64,000 nucleotides of DNA from an uncultured SAR116 cluster alpha proteobacterium (GCA_902612965.1 CACMFN010000005.1:45941-109940), one strand, 5' to 3'; positions 46,693 to 55,750 are shown, numbered from the stretch's first letter. Program-made: numbers and translations. The notes: generated by a model from the sequence alone, not told the origin.

Positions 46693-47158
46693 CTAAGGGT
46701 TTTGATGCCGTAAATCTGCTAAATGAATATCCAGTAAAAAAATTTACTGTCCAAAATCTATTACTGGACCATTTATTCTTATCAGAAGTCCAAAACGGTT
46801 CTGCAGGTGTTGAGGGAAAAAACTCGCTATCAATTTTATTACCCCTCTCACATTTTTGACAAACAATCCCTTCAAGTTCTATTTTTGTTGGCAGTCTCCA
46901 TCCATCACCAAGTTGCTCATTTGCTTGTTTGAGTGCTTCTTGTATTTCCTCAAAATTAAGCCTGACGATTTGGCCTTCACACTCTTTTCCATTCCATGTT
47001 TGACCAGTAGAGCATCTGAGCCACTCAACTCCACTCTTTAAATCTATTATGATATAGTCTCTTTCTAAAAACTGTCTTGAATAGGAAAGTGTTGGAAAAT
47101 TAAATGTAAAATTGATCAATAATATGAAAAATAGAATTTTTTTACTTGAATATATCAT
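46667..47158 (-). CDS. Secreted DUF1566/Lcl-domain protein
   Basis: 163 aa from the ATG at 47158, which gives a clean signal peptide (IYSSKKILFFILLINFTFNF); the frame extends to 47203 but adds only hydrophobic residues. The mature part shows DUF1566 features: DLKSGVEWLRCSTGQTWNGKECEG, DGWRLPTKIELEGI, and EPFWTSDKNKWSSNRFWTVNFFTGYSF. Four cysteines probably form two disulfides. The fold resembles FGE/C-type-lectin-like domains; ligands are unknown. Located between rpoN and motA on the opposite strand to motA. Confidence 0.75.
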   Translation of the reverse strand: MIYSSKKILFFILLINFTFNFPTLSYSRQFLERDYIIIDLKSGVEWLRCSTGQTWNGKECEGQIVRLNFEEIQEALKQANEQLGDGWRLPTKIELEGIVCQKCERGNKIDSEFFPSTPAEPFWTSDKNKWSSNRFWTVNFFTGYSFSRFTASKPLASRFVKDR

Positions 47159-47258
47159 TTTAAAAACAAAATTTATTATTATATTTACTAGTATTATATG
47201 CAACTATTATACCGTTAATTATTAAAATTTAGTATACTGAAACCAAATTTATTGATAA

Positions 47259-47274
47259 TGGTATCAAATTTGCA
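47259..47274 (+). promoter_or_regulatory. Sigma-54 promoter of motAB
   Basis: TGGTATCAAATTTGCA fits the -24/-12 consensus TGGCAC-N5-TTGCW: the invariant GG and GC are separated by exactly 10 nt and the TTGCA half is perfect. It lies 57 nt before the motA ATG, which predicts a start site near 47286 and a leader of about 45 nt. rpoN is encoded about 1 kb away. No activator binding site is recognised. Confidence 0.72.
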
Positions 47275-47331
47275 AATAATGATCGAATCGACACTTTTTA
47301 AAGAGTCTGAAAGTATTTTTGAGGTATTATT

Positions 47332-48096
47332 ATGGATTTAGCATCACTTATTGGATTACTAGGAGCCATTGGAATGATAGTTTTTGCTATGGTTTCAGGA
47401 GGAGGCATCGCTCCATTTATTGATGTCCCATCCATTTTAATTGTTTTTGGAGGTACCTTCTTCGCCGTTATGTATACCTGCCCTTTACCTACCTTCTTAG
47501 GTAGTTTTGGAGCAATGTCAAAAGCATTTTTGCCTCCTGTAAAAGCTCAGGATGAATTAATTACGAGAATGGTTGAATTAGCTGGCATTGCGAGAAAAGA
47601 CGGTATGATGGCTCTAGAAGGTCAGGAAGTTCCAGATAAGTTTTGGGCTAAAGGTATGCAAATGCTTGTTGATGGCGCAGATGAAAAAAAATTGACGTCT
47701 CAAATGCAAACTGAAATTGGAGCTATGAAAACTAGGCATGAAGCTATGCAAGGTGTTGTCGGTGCATGGATTGATATTGCTCCTGCAATGGGAATGATTG
47801 GGACACTTGTAGGGTTGGTTCTTATGTTGGGTAACATGGCTGACCCAAAGGCGATTGGACCTGCCATGGCTGTTGCTCTATTAACAACATTATATGGTGC
47901 TTTTATTGCAAACGTTTTATTTTTGCCTATGAGAACTGTTTTAGAAAACTACACGTCTGCTGAAATTGTTTACAGAGGCATGGTAATAACAGGCCTACAA
48001 AATATAGCTAGAGGTGAATCTCCAAGAAATATTCAAGATGAATTGGTTGCTAACTTAGCACCTGCTGCACAAGCTAAACTTGAAGCTGCTGCGTAG
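47332..48096 (+). CDS. motA: Flagellar stator protein MotA/PomA
   Basis: 254 aa, PomA-like. Four membrane helices (about 3-22, 30-48, 148-172, 182-202) and a cytoplasmic loop (about 60-140) with the conserved charged residues that contact FliG (ITRMVELAGIARKDGMMALE). The APAMGMIGTLVGLVLMLGNM helix is the conserved pore helix. It forms the ion-conducting stator ring with MotB. PomA likeness suggests Na+ use, sensible in seawater, but the ion is inferred. Preceded by a sigma-54 promoter and an AGGTATT-type ribosome site. Confidence 0.94.
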   Translation: MDLASLIGLLGAIGMIVFAMVSGGGIAPFIDVPSILIVFGGTFFAVMYTCPLPTFLGSFGAMSKAFLPPVKAQDELITRMVELAGIARKDGMMALEGQEVPDKFWAKGMQMLVDGADEKKLTSQMQTEIGAMKTRHEAMQGVVGAWIDIAPAMGMIGTLVGLVLMLGNMADPKAIGPAMAVALLTTLYGAFIANVLFLPMRTVLENYTSAEIVYRGMVITGLQNIARGESPRNIQDELVANLAPAAQAKLEAAA

Positions 48097-48117
48097 AATT
48101 AATATTAAGGACTTAAA

Positions 48118-49287
48118 ATGGCTGAAGAAGCAGTAGAAGAAGAAGAAAAAGAAGAAGAAGAGTGCCCGAAATGTCCGCCTGTAGGTGCTCCTGCATGGAT
48201 GGCAACATTTGCCGATATGGCAACGCTCCTAATGGCCTTCTTCGTTCTTATTTTATCTTTTGCTGAATTTAATGTACCAAAATTTAAACAAATATCTGGT
48301 TCACTTAAGAATGCTTTCGGTGTTCAAAGAGTTATACCAGTTGTTGAACAGCCTAAAGGTACAACAATATTATCTTTAAATTTTAGTCCTTCACCCTCAC
48401 CATCTGTCACTGATACAATGCAGCAACAAACAACCAATGTTGAGCAACCAGAAGTTGAACTTCAAAATAAAACAAAAGATGATGAAGGCAAAGCTGGCGA
48501 AGCACAACAATCTGCTGAAGATCTAGCAAAAGCTCTTGAAGAGGCTGTTGCAAGAGGTGATATTGAAATTGAAGTTCTTGGTGAAAAAATGGTTGTAAAC
48601 TTTACTCCTACGGAGCAAGAACAAAAAAACCTTCCGCAACTCTTACAGGAAACTCTAAATGCACTTGAAAAAGCAAAAGCAGCTGGAGGCGGTAAATCTG
48701 AAACAGATGTTCTTTTTGGCGGACTTGAAGGTGAATTACAAAAGTTGGCAGCTTCTGCAACTGAGGCAGCTAAATCTGGTGGTGGTACAGCTGACGGCAC
48801 TGGTGATGGAACAGAAGGTGACTCAAAAGCTTCAGAGAACGAAGCAGCAAAAGCTGAAGAAGAATTAAAAATTGCACTATCTGAACAGATTGATAAAGGA
48901 TTATTGAATGTTGAAAGAGAAGGCGATAAAGTTATAGTTACAGTTGGTTCCGCTGGTTCTTTCCCATCAGGTTCTGCTACACTTACACCACAAGCAAGAG
49001 ATATAATGAAAAAAATTGCTGACGCTAGTGAAGAGAGTAAGGGCGTTGTAACAGTCTCTGGGCACACTGATAATGTCCCATTAGTTTTTGGAGGCAGATA
49101 TAGAGATAATTGGGATCTAGCTGCTGCTAGATCAGCGAGTGTTGTTCAGGAATTGTCCAGTTCCGGTAAGATTAAAGAAAAAAACTTACAAGCTATCAGT
49201 TATGGAGAGAGCAGACCAATTGCTTCTAATGAGAGTGATGAGGGTAGAGCAAAAAATAGAAGAATTGAAATTGAAATAAATTATTAA
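48118..49287 (+). CDS. motB: Flagellar stator protein MotB/PomB
   Basis: 389 aa, longer than usual (about 300-330). An acidic start with CPKCPP (Cys16, Cys19) precedes the single membrane helix (about 28-48) holding the ion-binding Asp33 in FADMATLLM. A long Glu/Ala- and Gly-rich linker (about 60-255) leads to an OmpA-like peptidoglycan domain (about 275-389; VSGHTDNVP, WDLAAARSASV, RAKNRRIEIEI). The linker contains a second copy of the segment just before the OmpA core. Follows motA by 21 nt with AAGGA at good spacing. Confidence 0.94.
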   Translation: MAEEAVEEEEKEEEECPKCPPVGAPAWMATFADMATLLMAFFVLILSFAEFNVPKFKQISGSLKNAFGVQRVIPVVEQPKGTTILSLNFSPSPSPSVTDTMQQQTTNVEQPEVELQNKTKDDEGKAGEAQQSAEDLAKALEEAVARGDIEIEVLGEKMVVNFTPTEQEQKNLPQLLQETLNALEKAKAAGGGKSETDVLFGGLEGELQKLAASATEAAKSGGGTADGTGDGTEGDSKASENEAAKAEEELKIALSEQIDKGLLNVEREGDKVIVTVGSAGSFPSGSATLTPQARDIMKKIADASEESKGVVTVSGHTDNVPLVFGGRYRDNWDLAAARSASVVQELSSSGKIKEKNLQAISYGESRPIASNESDEGRAKNRRIEIEINY

Positions 49288-49292
49288 CAATT

Positions 49293-50372
49293 CTAACTTG
49301 CTCCTTCAGATATAAAAATTAAAACTCTACTCGTTTCATTTATTTCCAATAATTTATTTTTTAAACAGTATACAAGACCAGCAAACCCTGCTCCACCAGA
49401 GGGTGATGTTTTTAAATTATATTTTTCTAAAATTTTAATTTCTTTGGCTACAAAATCATCTTCTAAGGTCATAAGGTAGTCAGCATCTTTTGCAAGACAT
49501 TTCAAAGCAACGTGTGAAGGGGCTTTACAATCTAACCTGCCCATATTGGATACTGGGCCAGATGTCGTGACTGGTTTGCCTGATAAAATACTCTCTTTTA
49601 TTGCAGGTGCTGCCGTAGGTTCAACAGTACAAATTTTAAATTTTTTCCCCCACATTTTTCTTAATTTAGCTGTTACTGCAGCTGCAAGTCCACCGCATCC
49701 TGTTTGTAAAAATACATGTGATGGAATTTCACCTTTCCATTGAGTGGCAGCTTCATAAGCCATAACTAGGTATCCTTCCATGACATCAATGCCGCCCTCG
49801 TAGCCTTCCCAAGTAACATCTGATAGTAATGTCCAATCATTTAATTTTGCATCTCGTTCGGCTGCCGCCATACTTGCTTCGTAGTCATGTCCCTCAATAA
49901 CCACTTTAGCACCATAACTTTTAAGTTTTTTTGAAAACTCAATAGGAACTGATTCAGATAAGTAAATAACAGCCTCCGCTCCAAAAATTTTTGCTCCAGC
50001 AGCAACTGATAGTCCGTGATTGCCAGCGCTAGCAGTAACAAAGGTTTCTCCATTTAAAGCATCGGATGCTTTTCCAGGTATCTTTATATTATTACCAATT
50101 TTCTTATAAGCTGCTTTTGCTATAACATAAGCTGCTCCTAAAGCCTTAAAGCTTCCAAGTTTCATTCTGCCCCGTTCATCTTTAAAAGCAAGACTCTTTA
50201 ATTTCAAAGCTTCTGTTAATTTTGGCTTTGCATCTAAAGGGGTTTTCTTTGCAATTGGGCAATAATTTAATAATTTTATTACCCCAGAATGGTCGTCAAT
50301 AATATTACCAGGACATATAGTATGAAAATTTTTTAAGCCCTTACCTCTGATTGGATTTTGTATTACATTCAT
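49293..50372 (-). CDS. Diaminopropionate ammonia-lyase-like PLP enzyme
   Basis: 359 aa fold-type II PLP enzyme. The PLP lysine is in MKLGSFKALGAAYV (about residue 75), with TASAGNHGLSVAAGAKIFGA, the phosphate loop TGCGGLAAA and a closing SPSGGAGFAG. These fit diaminopropionate ammonia-lyase (DpaL), which degrades 2,3-diaminopropionate to pyruvate and ammonia; it is some 40 residues shorter than E. coli DpaL. Threonine dehydratase or synthase are less likely from the DERGRMKLGSFKALG block. It ends 5 nt from motB and is divergent from the hydroxyacid dehydrogenase gene. Confidence 0.72.
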   Translation of the reverse strand: MNVIQNPIRGKGLKNFHTICPGNIIDDHSGVIKLLNYCPIAKKTPLDAKPKLTEALKLKSLAFKDERGRMKLGSFKALGAAYVIAKAAYKKIGNNIKIPGKASDALNGETFVTASAGNHGLSVAAGAKIFGAEAVIYLSESVPIEFSKKLKSYGAKVVIEGHDYEASMAAAERDAKLNDWTLLSDVTWEGYEGGIDVMEGYLVMAYEAATQWKGEIPSHVFLQTGCGGLAAAVTAKLRKMWGKKFKICTVEPTAAPAIKESILSGKPVTTSGPVSNMGRLDCKAPSHVALKCLAKDADYLMTLEDDFVAKEIKILEKYNLKTSPSGGAGFAGLVYCLKNKLLEINETSRVLIFISEGAS

Positions 50373-50470
50373 ATTGTATTTTATAAATTTTAAACTTGAT
50401 TTGCCAAATATTTTAACAAATTTATTATATAAAAATAAAATAAAAAATTACTTTTTAGGAGACGTTTCAA

Positions 50471-51625
50471 ATTAAAATATTAGAAATTAATGATTTGTAT
50501 AAACTTGCTAAAAAACGTGTTCCAAAAATGTTTTTTGAATACGCAGATACTGGTTCATGGACATCAAGTACATATAAACGAAATGAAAATGATTTTAAAA
50601 GTATAAGTTTTCGGCAACGCGTCGCAAAAAATATGTCTAATCGAAATCTCAGTAAAATCATTATTGGTGAAGATATAAACATGCCTTTAGTGTTATCACC
50701 TATTGGAATTTGTGGTCTCCAGTATGCCAATGGAGAAATTCTTGCAGCAAAAGCAGCTGAAAAAAAAGGCATACCGTTCACTTTGTCTACAATGAGTATT
50801 TGTTCTATTGAAGACGTCGCAGAAAATACTTCAAAACCTTTTTGGTTCCAGTTGTATATGATGAAGGATAGAGCATTTATGGATAAACTTATCAAAAGAG
50901 CTCAGTCTGCAAAATGTTCAGCATTAGTAGTAACCCTGGATCTTCAAGTAATGGGTCAACGGCATAAAGATATTAGAAACGATTTGGAAGCTCCTCCAAA
51001 AATAAATCTTAATACTATAATGCAATTTATTTCCAGGCCATCATGGTGTCTTAATATGATGACAGCAAAGAAATTAAATTTTGGAAATATAATGGGGCAC
51101 GTAACTAATGTTACTAATCTCTCCTCTTTAGCCTCATGGACTGCTGATCAATTTGATCCAACACTGACTTGGGAAGATATCGCTTGGATAAAAGATAGAT
51201 GGAAGGGAAAGTTAATTTTAAAAGGTATTATGGACAGTGAAGACGCTATGTTAGCAGTTAAAGCTGGTGCAGATGCAATAATTATATCTAATCATGGTGG
51301 AAGACAACTAGATGGTGCTCCTTCTACAATATCAGTCTTACCTGAAATCGTTGATGCGGTTAAATCAAAAGTTGAAGTTCATTTTGATGGAGGTGTGAGG
51401 TCAGGGCAGGATGTTTTAAAGGCTTTAGCCTTAGGGGCAGATTGTATTCATATTGGGAGGCCATATGTATATGGGTTAGGTGCAAAAGGTCAAGAAGGTG
51501 TCGAAATTGCAATTGAAATAATAAAGAAAGAACTTGATTTAACAATGGCGATGTGTGGAGAAACGAATATTTCGAGTGTTGGTTTGCATAACTTACATCA
51601 CAACCCTTTCAAAATTATAAATTAA
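50471..51625 (+). CDS. lldD: FMN-dependent 2-hydroxyacid dehydrogenase (LldD-like)
   Basis: 384 aa if started at ATT (50471). TIM-barrel FMN enzyme with FFEYADTGS, LSPIGICGLQYANGE, STMSICSIEDVA, QLYMMKDR, the catalytic SNHGGRQLDGAP (His/Arg), and HFDGGVRSGQDVLKALALGA. It oxidises L-lactate or a related 2-hydroxyacid, passing electrons to the quinone pool. No in-frame ATG, GTG or TTG lies near the ribosome site; AGGAG at 50457-50461 is 9 nt before ATT, and this start restores the conserved N-terminal helix (KILEINDLYKLAKKRVPK). TTG at 50495 would cut into it. Confidence 0.88.
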   Translation: MKILEINDLYKLAKKRVPKMFFEYADTGSWTSSTYKRNENDFKSISFRQRVAKNMSNRNLSKIIIGEDINMPLVLSPIGICGLQYANGEILAAKAAEKKGIPFTLSTMSICSIEDVAENTSKPFWFQLYMMKDRAFMDKLIKRAQSAKCSALVVTLDLQVMGQRHKDIRNDLEAPPKINLNTIMQFISRPSWCLNMMTAKKLNFGNIMGHVTNVTNLSSLASWTADQFDPTLTWEDIAWIKDRWKGKLILKGIMDSEDAMLAVKAGADAIIISNHGGRQLDGAPSTISVLPEIVDAVKSKVEVHFDGGVRSGQDVLKALALGADCIHIGRPYVYGLGAKGQEGVEIAIEIIKKELDLTMAMCGETNISSVGLHNLHHNPFKIIN

Positions 51626-51717
51626 ATCTACTCACATCTTTTTGATTGTTGACGTTTATATACTGTGATTAGTTAAATATATATTTAATAATAAAAAACT
51701 TTTAAAAATTTTTGATT

Positions 51718-52065
51718 ATGAAACATTTAATTTTAATAATTTTGTTCTGTTTTTTGCCTTACCTATCATTTGCTGAGGGGAGAATGTACACAGGTTCATC
51801 AGAAGGACATTGTACAGAGTGGTCAAACAAACTCTTAAAATGGCCTCAGACATCAGTAGGTCGCGAGGCGTCTAAGTGCAGGACAAGAGCTAAAAAATGG
51901 AGTGACGGACCTGTAACTTGCAGGCTTAAAAAAGTAAGCATTGACAAGGAAACTGGAATGAAAATGTGCCTTTACTACGTTCAGGGATGGAAAACTACTG
52001 ATAAGACTGTCTCAATTTCACCTTCATTAAAATGTCAACGGTCTTTTGATTGTAAAAGATATTAA
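51718..52065 (+). CDS. Small cysteine-rich secreted protein, unknown function
   Basis: 115 aa from the ATG at 51718. Signal peptide MKHLILIILFCFLPYLSFA (cleavage near residue 20). The mature part has six or so cysteines (EGHCTEW, SKCRTRAK, VTCRLKK, MCLYYV, LKCQRSFDCKRY) spaced as in a disulfide-bonded small domain, and is basic and Trp-rich. No family recognised. It converges on the iron permease gene with a 4-nt overlap but is on the other strand. Confidence 0.6.
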   Translation: MKHLILIILFCFLPYLSFAEGRMYTGSSEGHCTEWSNKLLKWPQTSVGREASKCRTRAKKWSDGPVTCRLKKVSIDKETGMKMCLYYVQGWKTTDKTVSISPSLKCQRSFDCKRY

Positions 52066-53717
52066 ACCTTAATTTCTCTTAAAAATTTATTCATAAATAT
52101 TACTGGCACCAACCCTGCAAGTATTATTAATAAAGCTGGGAGTGAGGCCTGCTCAATTAATTCATCATGCGCAAACTGATAAGAGTAAGTTGCTAAAGTT
52201 TCAAAATTAAAAGGTCTAAGAATCAGTGTCATAGGAAGTTCTTTCATGATATCCACAAATGCAAGCAAACCTCCAGCTATAAAAGAGGTTTTCAGCAAGG
52301 GTAAAACAATTTTCCTCATTGTCTCATTAAAAGGTTTTCCCATTATATAACTAGCATCCACTAAATTTTGAGGAATTTGGGTAATTCCAGAACGAAGAGA
52401 TCCATATCCTACAGCTTGAAATCGAACTGTGTATGCAAAAACCAACATTAAGATTGTGCCACTTAAGAAACCAGCGCTTGAATAACCAATTACTGTATTT
52501 AAACCAATGCTGTAAAAATTATCTACAAACCCTGCAAAAAAAAGAACTCCAATTGCTAGCATTGTTCCAGGGAAAGCGTAACCGGTTGATGCCAAGTTTG
52601 ATAATTTGTTAATAAAACTATTACCCCTGTAAAAAGCGATTATTGCAGTTAGTGAACTAAAAACGATGATGGATATCGTTCCAAGGCCTGCAATAGTAAT
52701 TGTATTAATCACAACCTGAAGCAATTGAGCCCAATCTTGATGGTAATTTGTTTTTAAACTATGAGAAAAAAGAAGACAAACTGGAAGTATAAATCCGAGA
52801 AAGACTGGTAAAGAACAAAAGAAAAAAGTTGCTAAATGACTTAATTTACTAAGCTTTATTCTTTCAATTTTTGTTTGTCTTTGAGAACTGTCACTAAATT
52901 TTCTATTTGATCTTGCCTTTAATTCAATAACTAACAATGAAATAATGAAAATAAATGCAACTAATGCGATCTGAGAAGCGGCAACTAGGTTGTTCATTCC
53001 CAGCCAAACATTAAATATACCTAAAGTAAGCGTCTCAACAGTAAAAAATTCCACTGTTCCAAAATCAGAAATTACTTCCATGCATACTAAAGCTAAACCA
53101 GCAATGATTGCAGGTCTTGCTATTGGTAGGCCCACATAGAAAAAAGAATTTTTATTATACAGTTTAGCAACTTCATAATAACTTGATGGTGACTTCAGAA
53201 ATGAAGTTCGAGCTAATACATAAACATAAGGGTACAACACAAATGACATTACAAAAACTGCACCACCAAGTGACCTAATTTCAGGAAACCAGTAATCTTG
53301 TGCAGACTGCCAGCCAAAAAAATATCTTAATAAATTTTGGAGTGGTCCTGCATATTCAAAAAAGTCTGTATAAGCATAAGCAACTAGATAAGCTGGGCAA
53401 GCTGCAGGAAGCATTAGTAACCAATCAAAAATCCTTCTGCCAGTAAATTCATATCTCGAAACAAGCCAAGCAGTCCCAACTCCCAATAATAATACTGAAA
53501 TTGATACGCCGCACATTAACAGTAATGTATTTATTATATACTTGCCTATAACAGTTTCATATAGATGCCACCAAAGACCATCACTATCACCGGTAGCGGT
53601 AATAATAATGCCAATTATTGGGCATAACAAAATAACACTTAATATAACAGGAATATAACGCCAAACATCTAGTGATGATTGATCAGATATATTTAAGGAT
53701 ATTTGATTACTTACCAA
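52062..53717 (-). CDS. fbpB: Fe3+ ABC transporter permease, two-domain
   Basis: 551 aa, about 12 membrane helices in two homologous halves, as in FbpB/SfuB/HitB. Each half carries an EAA-type loop: YYEVAKLYNKNSFFYVGLPIARPAI in the first and VDASYIMGKPFNETMRKIVLPLLK in the second. It moves Fe3+ delivered by FbpA across the inner membrane. It overlaps fbpA by 7 nt. No ATPase gene follows: the next gene is on the opposite strand, so the FbpC partner must be encoded elsewhere. Confidence 0.92.
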   Translation of the reverse strand: MVSNQISLNISDQSSLDVWRYIPVILSVILLCPIIGIIITATGDSDGLWWHLYETVIGKYIINTLLLMCGVSISVLLLGVGTAWLVSRYEFTGRRIFDWLLMLPAACPAYLVAYAYTDFFEYAGPLQNLLRYFFGWQSAQDYWFPEIRSLGGAVFVMSFVLYPYVYVLARTSFLKSPSSYYEVAKLYNKNSFFYVGLPIARPAIIAGLALVCMEVISDFGTVEFFTVETLTLGIFNVWLGMNNLVAASQIALVAFIFIISLLVIELKARSNRKFSDSSQRQTKIERIKLSKLSHLATFFFCSLPVFLGFILPVCLLFSHSLKTNYHQDWAQLLQVVINTITIAGLGTISIIVFSSLTAIIAFYRGNSFINKLSNLASTGYAFPGTMLAIGVLFFAGFVDNFYSIGLNTVIGYSSAGFLSGTILMLVFAYTVRFQAVGYGSLRSGITQIPQNLVDASYIMGKPFNETMRKIVLPLLKTSFIAGGLLAFVDIMKELPMTLILRPFNFETLATYSYQFAHDELIEQASLPALLIILAGLVPVIFMNKFLREIKV

Positions 53718-54730
53718 CCCACTCTATCAATTATTTTTTGAGCTAATGGCCCTAATTCTGCTATTTTTATAATAGGAATTTTGTCTTCAATGGGTATGCC
53801 CCATCCGGCCAATTCTTCTGAAGGCTCAATACTAGGATTCACCGGATATTCAAAATTTATTTTTCCATACAAATTTTGAGACATTTCTTCAGATAAAAAC
53901 TCAAGTAACATAATTGCATTATCTTTGTTTTTTGAGTGAATAGCTACACCACCACCAGAAATATTCATATGAGCACCTCTATCATTTTTTTCCTGATTTG
54001 GAAATATTAAATTCACAGCTTCTGCCCATTTCTGTTGTTGTTTATCTTCAGAATATTTAAGTTTCCCAAAATAGTAATTATTAATAATTGCGATATCACA
54101 CTGTCCTTCAAAAATAGCCTTCACTTGAGCTCTATCATTGCCCTGTGGTCTCCTTGCTAGGTTGTTAACAAATGACGCAGCCCATTTTTCAGCTTTTTCT
54201 TCTCCATGAGCTGCAATAATTGAGGCCATTAATGCTCTATTGTACACATGGCTTCCAGGTCTAGAGCAAATTCTTCCTTTCCATTCAGGCTTTGCTAAGT
54301 CCTCAATTCTTTTTATTGTATTTTCTTCTACCCTTGTTTTAGAAGCAACAATAACACGTGATCTTTTTGACAGTGCAAACCACTTGTTTTCAGGACTTTT
54401 AAGGTGCATAGGTATGTTTGAATCTAAAACATTAGATTTAATTGGTTGTAACAAATTATAATCCTCGTAAATATATAATCTGCCAATGTCGACTGTAAGT
54501 ATTACATCTGCAGGACTGTTTTCACCCTCTGCTTTTAATCGTTGCGCTAGTCCTTTTGTTGAGTAAACGACATTAGTTTTAATCCCTGTTTTTTTTGTAA
54601 ATTCCTCTAAAAAAGGATTAATAAGAAATGGTTGTCGGTGAGAATAAATATTTACTTCATTAGCAAAAGAATTATTACTCCAAAAAATTGTAATTAAAGG
54701 TAAGAAAAAAATTAATTTTTTTAGTCTCAT
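53711..54730 (-). CDS. fbpA: Fe3+-binding periplasmic protein
   Basis: 339 aa. Signal peptide (RLKKLIFFLPLITIFWSNNSFA) then a transferrin-like class C binding protein: VNIYSHRQPFLINPFLEEF with its Tyr/His, TVDIGRLYIYED, CSRPGSHVYNRALMASIIAAHGEE, and INNYYFGKL, the consecutive tyrosines that coordinate Fe3+ in FbpA/FutA proteins. Its start overlaps the hydroxylase stop by 4 nt, so it is translated as part of the imelysin operon. In AT-rich marine alphaproteobacteria this is often the main iron uptake route. Confidence 0.93.
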   Translation of the reverse strand: MRLKKLIFFLPLITIFWSNNSFANEVNIYSHRQPFLINPFLEEFTKKTGIKTNVVYSTKGLAQRLKAEGENSPADVILTVDIGRLYIYEDYNLLQPIKSNVLDSNIPMHLKSPENKWFALSKRSRVIVASKTRVEENTIKRIEDLAKPEWKGRICSRPGSHVYNRALMASIIAAHGEEKAEKWAASFVNNLARRPQGNDRAQVKAIFEGQCDIAIINNYYFGKLKYSEDKQQQKWAEAVNLIFPNQEKNDRGAHMNISGGGVAIHSKNKDNAIMLLEFLSEEMSQNLYGKINFEYPVNPSIEPSEELAGWGIPIEDKIPIIKIAELGPLAQKIIDRVGW

Positions 54731-55734
54731 CGATTTACTCCAATTAAAGTGAACTTAATTAATTTCAAAATTTGTTTCAGTTTTGTTAACGGTTTAATTA
54801 CTATCAAAATTATTTCTTTTAGTGGTTCAAAGTATAAACTTCTTAAACTATGAGTGTCCTCTTTTTGGTTAATATGGATGCCAAGTTTCAAGTTTTCAAT
54901 TTTTTCAGAATGATGAAGAGACCCAAAAAACCAATCCCAGACAGCTAATGCAACACCAAAATTCTTATCGTGATGTTGTTTTAAAACTGAGTGGTGAACT
55001 TGGTGTTGGGCAGGAGAAATAATTAAGTATTCTAACCATTTCCAATAGCTAATATCTATATGTGAGTGTCTTAAATTTGAACCTGCAATATTAAACGCAA
55101 AAATAAAAATATTTGCTCCAAGTATAGTTGCAATATCGACTTGAGGACCAAATAAAAATACAAATGATGATATTGATATTGCTTGTGTAAAAGCACTCCT
55201 TAATGAAAAAACAACTCCTTCTAATGGGTGTGTTCTAAATACTGTCATAGGAGTTAAAAAAGTAGCAGAATGATGAACTTTGTGAATTGCCCACAGTATA
55301 GGCCATTTATGCATTAACCTATGCACAAAATATTTTGAAAAATCTTCAAGTAAAAAATGAAATAATGTGAAGGCTGAAATAATTATAACTAAAGGTGTGT
55401 TGTTCCAGACACCGGCATCAAGCCAACTTACCGAATGAAAGTAATAAAATAATGCAGTAGCAATTGCTAATTGTGTAATCAGTACTGGGCTTATGACGGA
55501 CATTATAATTTGGTTTATAAAAAACAATAGATAGTCAGATTTTGCTGATTTTGAAAAAAGAATTTTTTTGTCAAAAATTTTATTTATCGCTTCTCTTAAA
55601 TTAAGCTTTCTAAAATAGACAAGCCAAAACGCAGCAATAAGTACAGCAATTAAAAGATACCCAATAAAAATTCTTTTCTTAGGATTAAAGAATTCATAAA
55701 GACTATCTAAAAATAAGAAATTTAGTAAATCCAT
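54727..55734 (-). CDS. Sterol desaturase/fatty acid hydroxylase superfamily protein
   Basis: 335 aa integral membrane protein, about five hydrophobic segments. The diiron histidine boxes are readable: HRLMH, HKVHH, HSHID region and AQHQVHH (HxxxH, HxxHH, HxxHH). The family hydroxylates or desaturates lipids, sterols or carotenoids using O2 and two irons. Here it is encoded between an imelysin-like protein and fbpA, overlapping fbpA by 4 nt, which ties it to iron supply. The substrate is unknown; an iron-dependent membrane-lipid change or an intermediate in ligand processing are both possible. Confidence 0.85.
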   Translation of the reverse strand: MDLLNFLFLDSLYEFFNPKKRIFIGYLLIAVLIAAFWLVYFRKLNLREAINKIFDKKILFSKSAKSDYLLFFINQIIMSVISPVLITQLAIATALFYYFHSVSWLDAGVWNNTPLVIIISAFTLFHFLLEDFSKYFVHRLMHKWPILWAIHKVHHSATFLTPMTVFRTHPLEGVVFSLRSAFTQAISISSFVFLFGPQVDIATILGANIFIFAFNIAGSNLRHSHIDISYWKWLEYLIISPAQHQVHHSVLKQHHDKNFGVALAVWDWFFGSLHHSEKIENLKLGIHINQKEDTHSLRSLYFEPLKEIILIVIKPLTKLKQILKLIKFTLIGVNR

Positions 55735-55750
55735 ATTTTAAAATAGTAAG

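Noticed and set aside
48462..49067. 201-aa open frame antisense to motB.
   Set aside because: It mirrors the biased Ala/Gly/Glu codons of the motB linker, has Ser/Pro-rich low-complexity content and no ribosome site.
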